Positions 21,802-28,050 of a stretch of DNA of 28,050 nucleotides are shown here, one piece after another (positions within the stretch are counted from its first letter, which is position 1; the number at the start of each line of letters is the position of its first letter). This DNA comes from Minisyncoccota bacterium. GTDB lineage: Bacteria; Patescibacteriota; Microgenomatia; Levybacterales; UBA12049. The stretch spans positions 1-28,050 of the forward strand of contig JANWIQ010000031.1 in the NCBI GenBank assembly GCA_025449795.1, written 5' to 3'. The position numbers and the translations under genes are program-made. The notes below the pieces were generated by a model. It saw only the letters and a list, made by a program, of their open reading frames with translations. It was not told where the DNA came from and made no database searches.

Positions 21802-23571
21802 ATGCCCGTATCGAATGGTAATACTATTGTGGTACCTACTCCCCCGCCACAGGGTGGGGATAGTAATGCTGCAGCACGCTCACTCCTTGACATTTTGCTC
21901 GCGGAGCATGCAATTACCAAGGAGCAATATGATGACGTACAAGTAAAAGCAGAAGCAAGTGGCACGACAGAAGTAGATATACTTCGCACAACCTACAACG
22001 TGGATGACAATCGCATTGCGGAAGCACAAGCACGTCTTTTGGGTATCCCCTTTATTTCTCTTTCCACAACCGCTTTTTCTCCCGAGGCATTAAATATGGT
22101 GCCACGTCCTGTTGCCGAGCGATTTCATCTCATCCCTTTTTTTTATGACGATAAAACAAAAACCCTCTACATAGCCATGGCCAACCCAGTTGATTTGGAT
22201 GCGCAACAATTTGTTCGCCAAAAAACAGGACTTACCATAAAATCTTTTGCATCAAGCGTAACCGATGTTGCCGCGGCAATCCAATCCCAATATCGCCAAG
22301 AGTTGGTTGGAGAAGTTGGTAAAGCAGTGAAAGAATCCGAGGCACTCACGACAATAAAGACAGTAGATAGTAAACAAATTGGCCAAATTATTAAAGAGGC
22401 GCCAATTGCAAAAATAGTGGGGACAATTTTGGAGTACGCAGTAACTTCCCGTGCTTCCGATGTCCATATTGAGCCGCTTGATGATCGAGTGCGAGTACGA
22501 TATCGAATTGACGGTATTCTCTATGACCGACTCTCTTTGCCAAAAACAGTCCAAGATGCAGTAATATCACGTATTAAAGTGCTTTCCGAAATGAAAATAG
22601 ATGAGCATCGAATACCCCAGGATGGAAGATTTAATTTTAAAGTAGGAAATTCCGAAGTAGACCTTCGTATATCTGTATTGCCGACCATCCATGGGGAAAA
22701 AATCGTAATGAGACTTCTTAGAAAATCCGGTGCTATCCCAACACTTAATGAATTAGGTCTTGGTGGCACAGCCCTAAAAAATTTAGAGACGGCAATGCTG
22801 CGGCCTCATGGCATTATTATTGTCTGCGGTCCCACAGGGAGTGGTAAAACAACTACCCTGTATTCCGTACTCTCCAAATTGAATACCTCGCGGGTAAATA
22901 TTTCTTCACTAGAAGATCCGGTTGAGTATGAAATGCCGGGAATTAACCAGGTGCAGATAAATCCTGCAGTGGGCCTTACCTTTGCTTCAGGTCTTCGCGC
23001 ATTTCTTCGACAGGACCCCAACATTATTCTTGTGGGAGAAATTCGTGACGGAGAAACAACAGATCTTGCGATCCAAGCAGCGCTTACTGGACATTTAGTA
23101 TTCTCTACGCTCCATACCTCAAATGCAGCTGGTGCACTTCCCCGCCTTATTGATTTGGGAGCGGAAAAATTTTTGCTTGCCTCCACCATGAATGCGCTTG
23201 TGGGACAAAGAATTGTCAGAAAAATTTGCCCTCATTGTAAAACGCTTTATGCGCCGGCACCGCAAATTGTGGAGGAAATAAAAAAAGAATTAGGTCCGCT
23301 TTTTCCCCAAGGTGATAAGGAAATTTCTTTATATAAAGGCAAAGGATGTCAGGAATGTGGAGATTCGGGATATATCGGCCGAGTTGGTATTTTTGAGGTG
23401 CTTCCTATCACAGAAAAAATTGCAAAAATTACCCTAGAACATCCTGATGCAGACTCTATTGAACAGGAAGCAGTTGGTGAGGGTATGATTACCATGAAGC
23501 AAGATGGGTACTTGAAAGTTTTGTCTGGAATGACGACAATGGAAGAAGTGCTCAGGGTAGCGCAGGAATAG
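21802..23571 (+). CDS. pilB: Type IV pilus assembly ATPase PilB (GspE family)
   Basis: Hexameric cytoplasmic ATPase that powers pilus extension. 589 residues from the ATG at 21802; the frame is open to 21730, but those 24 codons cover A+T-rich repeat sequence and the promoter. The N-terminal MshE/GspE-N domain (about 20-170) has ILLAEHAITKEQYDD and AEAQARLLGIPF. The ATPase core shows ASDVHIEP, Walker A GPTGSGKTT (343-351), Walker B NIILVGEIRD (407-416), GHLVFSTLHT, and a zinc site CPHC (476-479) plus CQEC (516-519). First gene of pilB-pilT-pilC. Confidence 0.96.
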   Translation: MPVSNGNTIVVPTPPPQGGDSNAAARSLLDILLAEHAITKEQYDDVQVKAEASGTTEVDILRTTYNVDDNRIAEAQARLLGIPFISLSTTAFSPEALNMVPRPVAERFHLIPFFYDDKTKTLYIAMANPVDLDAQQFVRQKTGLTIKSFASSVTDVAAAIQSQYRQELVGEVGKAVKESEALTTIKTVDSKQIGQIIKEAPIAKIVGTILEYAVTSRASDVHIEPLDDRVRVRYRIDGILYDRLSLPKTVQDAVISRIKVLSEMKIDEHRIPQDGRFNFKVGNSEVDLRISVLPTIHGEKIVMRLLRKSGAIPTLNELGLGGTALKNLETAMLRPHGIIIVCGPTGSGKTTTLYSVLSKLNTSRVNISSLEDPVEYEMPGINQVQINPAVGLTFASGLRAFLRQDPNIILVGEIRDGETTDLAIQAALTGHLVFSTLHTSNAAGALPRLIDLGAEKFLLASTMNALVGQRIVRKICPHCKTLYAPAPQIVEEIKKELGPLFPQGDKEISLYKGKGCQECGDSGYIGRVGIFEVLPITEKIAKITLEHPDADSIEQEAVGEGMITMKQDGYLKVLSGMTTMEEVLRVAQE

Positions 23572-23573
23572 TA

Positions 23574-23683
23574 TGAATATTACAAATATTACCAATACAT
23601 ACCAATACTACTAATATTTCAATAGAAAATGGTTTTGAGTTATTTGTAGTATTTGTGACATTTGGAGTATTGGTAGTATTAAC
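23574..23683. repeat. 110-bp imperfect inverted repeat between pilB and pilT
   Basis: The left half is built of AATATTAC / CAATAC-type words, the right half of their complements (GTAGTATT, GAGTATTGG). Each arm is itself a run of about 9-nt units. The whole gap between the two genes is made of this element, which would fold into a long A+T-rich hairpin in the operon mRNA. Confidence 0.7.
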
Positions 23684-23685
23684 TT

Positions 23686-24753
23686 ATGGATTTACAACAA
23701 TTATTAGATTTAACGGTTAAAAATAGTGCGTCGGATTTGCATCTAATTGCTGGTATTCCGCCGGCGCTTCGCATTGATGGCTCATTGTCCTATTTAGGCG
23801 GCCTTGCGGTACTTAGTCCGGAAACCATTGAGAGTATGCTTACTTCCCTTACGACTCCCGAGCAGAAAAAACGATTGGTAGTTGAAAGAGAATTGGATTT
23901 TTCTGTTGCCTATGGAGGAGGCACGTATGGTGATTTGGGTCGGTTTCGGGTGAATGCATATTACCAAAGAGGAAAACTTTCCGTAGCACTGCGTTTTCTT
24001 CCAAAAAATATTAGGACGCTAGAAGAGTTGCACATTCCCAAAATATGTCACACATTTCCTACGCTCAGACAGGGATTGGTATTGGTGACTGGTCCGACGG
24101 GACAAGGAAAGTCTACGACACTCTCCTCTATGGTGAATGAAATTAATATGACGCGTGCAAATCATATCCTTACTATCGAGGACCCTATTGAGTACATGTA
24201 TCCAACGGGGAAAAGTATTTTATCGCAGCGGGAATTGGGGTCTGATACCCATTCCTGGGAATCCGCGCTCAAATCCGCGCTTCGCGAGGACCCAGATGTG
24301 GTATTGGTGGGAGAAATGCGTGATCCTGATACCATGGCAGCAGCGATTACGATAGCAGAAACAGGCCATTTAGTATTTTCCACCTTGCATACTAATTCAG
24401 CAGCGCAAAGTATTGATAGAATTCTTGATTCATTTCCCGCAAATCAGCAGGGGCAAATCCGTACACAACTTGCCTTTACCTTAAAAGGTATTATTTCCCA
24501 ACGACTACTTCCCCAACTCTCTGGTGGAAGAGTGCCTGCGGTAGAAATTCTTATTGGCACCTCGGCTGTTGCGAGCAATATTCGAGACGGCAAGACCCAT
24601 TTAATAGATTCGGTTATTGAAACATCCAGCGATGTCGGCATGATTACGCTTGAGTCTTCCCTTTCCCAATTGGTTTTGGCAGGGAGCGTGAGTCTTGACA
24701 CTGCAAAAAGTTATGCCTTGCACCCAGAAGAATTGCTCCGGATGGTAAAGTAG
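23686..24753 (+). CDS. pilT: Type IV pilus retraction ATPase PilT
   Basis: 355 residues. PAS-like N-terminal domain (about 1-110) with SASDLHLIAGIPPALRIDG, then the RecA-like ATPase: Walker A GPTGQGKST (136-144), DPIEY, Walker B DPDVVLVGEMRD, GHLVFSTLHTNSA. The usual C-terminal AIRNLIRE motif appears as AVASNIRDGK. No zinc cysteines, which separates PilT from PilB. Powers pilus retraction, hence twitching, attachment or DNA uptake. Seven bp before pilC. The ATG at 23686 has no Shine-Dalgarno and follows the inverted repeat. Confidence 0.95.
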   Translation: MDLQQLLDLTVKNSASDLHLIAGIPPALRIDGSLSYLGGLAVLSPETIESMLTSLTTPEQKKRLVVERELDFSVAYGGGTYGDLGRFRVNAYYQRGKLSVALRFLPKNIRTLEELHIPKICHTFPTLRQGLVLVTGPTGQGKSTTLSSMVNEINMTRANHILTIEDPIEYMYPTGKSILSQRELGSDTHSWESALKSALREDPDVVLVGEMRDPDTMAAAITIAETGHLVFSTLHTNSAAQSIDRILDSFPANQQGQIRTQLAFTLKGIISQRLLPQLSGGRVPAVEILIGTSAVASNIRDGKTHLIDSVIETSSDVGMITLESSLSQLVLAGSVSLDTAKSYALHPEELLRMVK

Positions 24754-24760
24754 GACCACT

Positions 24761-25966
24761 ATGAAACTTACATATAAGGCAACAAGCAAAGAGGGGAAAA
24801 TTATCGAGGGGGAAATTGATGCGAAGGATATTCAAGAAGCAGCATACTATATTCGTAACAGAGGGATGCTTCCCATTCGCATAGAGCCTGTCCACAATGA
24901 CGAACTAACCGGCTTTTTGTCACAATTTAATAATGTACGTCATCAGGATATTATTTTATTTACCAGACAACTGTCGTCGATGCTCACGTCCGGCCTGACG
25001 CTCATGCAGGCATTGGGAATTCTGAAAGAGCAAATAGAAAATCCCAAAATGAAGGAAGTTGTGCTGGGAATTATTGCAGATGTACAGGATGGGAAAACTT
25101 TTTCTTCTGCAATTGGAAAATATCCAAAAGTATTTTCGAAAATTTATATTTCCCTTATTCGCGCAGGAGAATCGTCGGGATTTTTAGATAAAATTCTTCT
25201 TCGTCTTGCAGATAATTTGGAAAAAGACCAAAAACTCAAGGGGACGATCCGCTCTGCGCTTATGTATCCGGTAATTATCGTCATTCTTATGGTAGTTGTG
25301 ATGGGAGTTATGATGATTTTTGTGATTCCCCAATTGACTGTTTTGTATCAAAACCTTGGTATTTCTCTTCCCTTGCCGACGCAAATTATTGTAGGAATTT
25401 CAAATTTTACAATTAATTTTTGGCCACTTGTTATTGGCGCAACAGGTATTGCTATTTTTGGATACAATCGGTGGGTAAAAACGGATTCTGGGGAATTGCT
25501 CCATGATGATTTTGTTATAAAATTGCCTGTATTTGGTCCGCTTATCGAAAAGTCGGTACTCACAGAAGTAACCAGGACCTTGGGTTTATTAATTGGTGCC
25601 GGTACGTTGGTAGTCCAGGCAGTTGAAGAGACGGCAGATATTGCAGGAAATAAGATATATAAAAATGCATTGTTAGATATTTCCAAACGGGTGGAAAAAG
25701 GGGTATCCATTGGGGATGGGCTAGCCATTTATCCTATTTTTCCGCCAATTCTTGTACAGATGGTAAAAATTGGTGAGCAAACAGGAAAATTGGATGAGTC
25801 ACTCATGAAAGTGTCGGAATACTTTGAGCGAGAAGTTGAAGGAAGCGTTAAGACGCTTACGACAGCGCTTGAACCTTTTATTATGGTGATATTGGGTGTG
25901 AGTGTTGCCTTCCTCATTATTTCTATTATTACCCCAATTTATAACCTGACTTCAAATATCCAGTAA
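24761..25966 (+). CDS. pilC: Type IV pilus inner-membrane platform protein PilC
   Basis: 401 residues, with two T2SF domains. The N-terminal KATSKEGKIIEGEIDAKD is typical of PilC/GspF. The first domain has FTRQLSSMLTSGLTLMQAL and the second LTEVTRTLGLLIGAGT. Hydrophobic segments lie at about 170-190 (VIIVILMVVVMGVMMIFV), 210-228 and 373-395 (MVILGVSVAFLIISIIT). It anchors the motors and the growing pilus at the membrane. GGA 7 nt before the ATG is a weak Shine-Dalgarno. No pilin, PilM/N/O or PilD follows in the window; a tRNA gene comes next. Confidence 0.95.
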   Translation: MKLTYKATSKEGKIIEGEIDAKDIQEAAYYIRNRGMLPIRIEPVHNDELTGFLSQFNNVRHQDIILFTRQLSSMLTSGLTLMQALGILKEQIENPKMKEVVLGIIADVQDGKTFSSAIGKYPKVFSKIYISLIRAGESSGFLDKILLRLADNLEKDQKLKGTIRSALMYPVIIVILMVVVMGVMMIFVIPQLTVLYQNLGISLPLPTQIIVGISNFTINFWPLVIGATGIAIFGYNRWVKTDSGELLHDDFVIKLPVFGPLIEKSVLTEVTRTLGLLIGAGTLVVQAVEETADIAGNKIYKNALLDISKRVEKGVSIGDGLAIYPIFPPILVQMVKIGEQTGKLDESLMKVSEYFEREVEGSVKTLTTALEPFIMVILGVSVAFLIISIITPIYNLTSNIQ

Positions 25967-25996
25967 CTAAAGTATTTTCTGTCCAGTAAATTTTGA

Positions 25997-26002
25997 TATA
26001 AT
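25997..26002 (+). promoter_or_regulatory. -10 box of the tRNA-Ser gene
   Basis: Perfect TATAAT ending 9 nt before tRNA position 1. The -35 region is only T-rich (TTTTCT at 25975-25980). Confidence 0.55.
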
Positions 26003-26011
26003 TAGATATTC

Positions 26012-26096
26012 GGAGAGGTCGCATAGTGGTCGAGTGCATTGGTTTACTAAACCAACGACCTGCAAAGGTCCGCGAGTTCGAATCTCGCCCTCTCCG
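26012..26096 (+). tRNA. tRNA-Ser, anticodon ACT
   Basis: Class II tRNA. Acceptor GGAGAGG (26012-26018) with CCTCTCC (26089-26095) and discriminator G. D-stem GCA/TGC, anticodon stem TTGGT/ACCAA around loop TTACTAA, so the anticodon is ACT at 26046-26048. Long variable arm GACCT/AGGTC (26057-26070), T-stem GCGAG/CTCGC around TTCGAAT. CCA is not encoded (CCG follows). The acceptor and long arm fit the bacterial tRNA-Ser for AGC/AGT codons, which normally has GCT; here base 34 is A. Confidence 0.92.
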
Positions 26097-26102
26097 CCGT
26101 CG

Positions 26103-26128
26103 GTCGTCATAGCTTTAGCGAAGGCGAC
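26103..26128. repeat. Imperfect palindrome after the tRNA
   Basis: GTCG...CGAC ends around ATAGCTTTAGCGA, in a short G+C-rich patch that starts at the tRNA 3' end. It has the look of the small dispersed repeats elsewhere in the window, but no second copy is present here. Confidence 0.35.
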
Positions 26129-26155
26129 TTTGCCCATAAAGAAAGTAAAAATTTA

Positions 26156-26453
26156 ATGAGTAATTCTATTAACATTGGGCGACCTACGGCGGACGCAGTC
26201 CGCTTTTGGTATGTCTACATTCTCGAATGTAACGACAATAAACCCTATACTGGCTGCACAGATAATTTAAAAGATAGAGTTGATAAGCAAGGGTTATGTT
26301 ATTGCAACTAAAAACAGAAGGCCAGTCAAACTAGTTACATACTTTGCCTTGAATAGTAAATATACTGTATACCATTTCGAGAGATATCTTAAATCCGGTT
26401 CTGGAAGAGCATTTCTGAAAAGGCATGATTTTGTTAAAAGCGAGAATGAGTGA
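26156..26453 (+). pseudogene. GIY-YIG (UPF0213-type) endonuclease gene, frameshifted
   Basis: Frame 1 from ATG 26156 reads through FWYVYILECNDNKPYTGCTD and NLKDRVDK, then runs to a TAA at 26309-26311. The +1 frame from about 26289 continues the same domain: KGYVIATKNRRPVKLVTYFA, then HFERYLKSGSGRAFLKRHDF, to TGA 26451-26453. The join fits a 5-bp loss: the usual HN before KGY is missing. The GIY-YIG motifs (VYILEC, YTGCT), the Arg in KDRV and the Glu in HFERYLK are kept, so the break looks recent. The N-terminus MSNSINIGRPTADAVR is unusual and is partly encoded by a G+C hairpin. Could be a sequencing error. Confidence 0.8.
26189..26207 (+). other. G+C hairpin with short T-run inside the GIY-YIG 5' end
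   Basis: GCGGAC, loop GCA, GTCCGC, then TTTT. It may terminate the tRNA transcript (about 95 bp downstream of it) or be another repeat insertion, since it encodes the atypical PTADAVR just before the conserved domain. Confidence 0.45.
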
Positions 26454-26511
26454 CCGAATTCCAATGCTTTGTTAAATAATCTGGAGAAAAATAAAAGGAG
26501 ATAAATAACTG

Positions 26512-28050
26512 ATGAACAAAAGTGAAGAAGCTGGGAAATTAGTCTCTCCGCCAAATGTACTACACGAGGGAGGGATCATTGATCAGGGTCGTTCACCTGA
26601 AAACAAATTCCCTGAGGGCCCATTAGCAAGATCTGCAACAATGACAAGGGAAGAATGGCGGAATAGTACTACTACAGAGATACTTGAACATGCAATTCGA
26701 GCACTAGATTCTGATCCAGTGTCGGCAGTCCGGCAACTGCTAAGAAAATTACATTGGGTATCGTATCCTCCCAAACGTTCAGATGTAAAAACGCTCGAAT
26801 TAGTAGCTCCACATCTTCCTCAAATTGCAAAGATAGCAATGGAGGACGCAACGCTTCATGGACCACTCTCTAAGATTATTTTAAGATCTTCCGGATATTA
26901 TGGGCTTGAATTTTTAGATGTTGTATTGCAGCAAGGAGATCGAGGAGTACCTATGCCTCCTGGTTTGGAATCGCAATTGCTAGAGTCACTAAGGATGAAA
27001 CGTCATATAGACATAAGAGGACGTGAAGTCTTGGCTAAGCATATGCCGACAATTGTTTCTGAAGCATTGAGAAATCCAAGTTATCACAAAAAATTGCTTG
27101 AATTGATCAGACATGTATATAAAAGAAATGAATCACGAGAGTATGATGAAGTTGGGAAGCTACCGACATCGACACTGGTTGAACAAATAGCTCTTCAGGT
27201 AATCCAAAGATCTGAAGAATCTAGTGGGGTAGTCGAATTCGCTGCTAAATTAACGGATGCTTTATGTAATTGGCAGCGAGGAGATAACTTTCACCCTGAC
27301 AAATTTCCTGGTAATCTTTGGATAGATATCAATAATATTGCTTTTAAACATAGAGAACAAATAGGAGAATTTCTCCGTACAAAAGGAGTAGATCCGGACA
27401 TTTTGCATAGTCACGCAACTTCCTATTACAGTGAAATGTTGTCTACTTTTGCAATAGCTTACTTAGAACATAAAAAAGCTGGTATATGTAGCGGTTTGCA
27501 GGCCAGGTTTGGCATTAACTCTTTTCATCGTTATTCCTCAGAGTTTCTTATGAATTTAGATGAGCAAGGAGATGATACAGATATTAATAAAAGAGTATTA
27601 ATTGTTGTAGCCTCTCATGATCATAACGGTGCATTTTTTAATCCAGATGAATATAGAAAATATCTTGAGCTAAAGACGTTTGGTATTGAGCCGATTTTAT
27701 TTGAAGTAAATTCCCTGGAGGAGTTAGCAGCTCTTGTAGAACAAAGGGATCCTGCAATTTTGGAAACGGTTTTTCAAATGTTAATTATTGCCCATGGCAA
27801 AAGCGATCGTATACATTTGGGTTATGATGGATCCAATAGGGATAAAGGTAGGTATATAAACAATGAAAACATGAGTCAGTTTGAAGAAATTTTTAGACAT
27901 ATGCCTTATGTTGCAAATATTATTCTTGACTCGTGCTCTACGGGAAAAGAAATAAATGAGCCAAGTATTGCAAGGATAATGAGTGAATCTCTAGGAGGAT
28001 TGCCCGTGGATGCTTTACGTATTCCTACAAGCTCAGAAAATTCTGTAGGG
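26512..28050 (+). CDS. Large protein with caspase-like (clan CD) peptidase domain, C-terminus outside window
   Basis: 513 residues to the window edge with no stop. Start at ATG 26512 with AAGGAG 11 nt upstream; the frame is uninterrupted. Residues 1-45 look disordered, about 50-385 look helical (for example EWRNSTTTEILEHAIRALDS) with no recognised family. From about 390 a caspase-like fold starts: strand RVLIVVASHDHNG, then MLIIAHGKSDRIHLGYDG with His428, and NIILDSCSTGKEI with Cys475. His-Gly and Asp-x-Cys-x-x-Gly 47 residues apart are the dyad pattern of caspase/metacaspase/CHAT-type proteases. No signal peptide or membrane segment. Role unknown; relatives act in regulated proteolysis, toxin processing or defence. 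Confidence 0.75.
   Translation, partial: MNKSEEAGKLVSPPNVLHEGGIIDQGRSPENKFPEGPLARSATMTREEWRNSTTTEILEHAIRALDSDPVSAVRQLLRKLHWVSYPPKRSDVKTLELVAPHLPQIAKIAMEDATLHGPLSKIILRSSGYYGLEFLDVVLQQGDRGVPMPPGLESQLLESLRMKRHIDIRGREVLAKHMPTIVSEALRNPSYHKKLLELIRHVYKRNESREYDEVGKLPTSTLVEQIALQVIQRSEESSGVVEFAAKLTDALCNWQRGDNFHPDKFPGNLWIDINNIAFKHREQIGEFLRTKGVDPDILHSHATSYYSEMLSTFAIAYLEHKKAGICSGLQARFGINSFHRYSSEFLMNLDEQGDDTDINKRVLIVVASHDHNGAFFNPDEYRKYLELKTFGIEPILFEVNSLEELAALVEQRDPAILETVFQMLIIAHGKSDRIHLGYDGSNRDKGRYINNENMSQFEEIFRHMPYVANIILDSCSTGKEINEPSIARIMSESLGGLPVDALRIPTSSENSVG

Noticed and set aside
1..28050. CRISPR array or phage genes
   Set aside because: No evenly spaced identical repeats with unique spacers and no phage structural, integrase or transposase genes are visible.

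Overview
The window reads as a piece of a small-genome bacterium, most likely a member of the Candidate Phyla Radiation (Patescibacteria), perhaps the Microgenomates side. This is inferred from short, compact core proteins (a 218-residue HolB, a 104-residue membrane protein), a PilB-PilT-PilC set, A+T-rich DNA, and abundant small palindromic repeats between and inside genes. TGA is used as a stop (holB, folD, the carA leader ORF), so code 11 fits and the TGA-glycine code does not. No taxonomic marker was searched; the placement is inference.

Region 1 (1-7200, minus strand) is a pyrimidine cluster in the order carA, carB, pyrB, then an FrdA/SdhA-like flavoprotein cut by the window edge. The CarA, CarB and PyrB proteins look, from memory, closer to the eukaryotic CAD type than to E. 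coli. In front of carA lie a near-perfect promoter, three phased CAATTG boxes, two terminator-like hairpins and a 20-codon leader ORF, which together look like an attenuator. carB carries two repeat-derived in-frame insertions, and a full copy of one repeat sits between carA and carB.

Region 2 (7200-9850) holds an ADI-fold guanidino-group enzyme with an apparently substituted catalytic His, FolD with a 97-bp repeat inserted in frame, and a secreted or anchored Cys-containing protein. Region 3 (9865-15244, minus) is gyrB, inorganic pyrophosphatase and gyrA, with a 140-bp nested inverted repeat before gyrA. Region 4 (15341-20100) has a patatin-like lipase, an unrecognised protein, a membrane-anchored GH18 protein, DUF1697, two small membrane proteins, and a 440-bp intergenic stretch with a promoter, a foldable RNA and a strong terminator (candidate riboswitch or sRNA).

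Region 5 (20101-25966) has a small hypothetical protein, an AlkA-like glycosylase translationally coupled to holB, and the type IV pilus motor genes pilB, pilT and pilC. Region 6 (26012-28050) has a tRNA-Ser with the unusual anticodon ACT, a frameshifted GIY-YIG nuclease gene, and the N-terminal 513 residues of a large protein with a caspase-like His/Cys pair that runs off the window.

Many genes here have no Shine-Dalgarno sequence but a -10 box 6-9 nt before the ATG, which points to widespread leaderless transcription. Genes with clear Shine-Dalgarno sequences (DUF378, the 20101 gene, the 26512 gene) are the exception.
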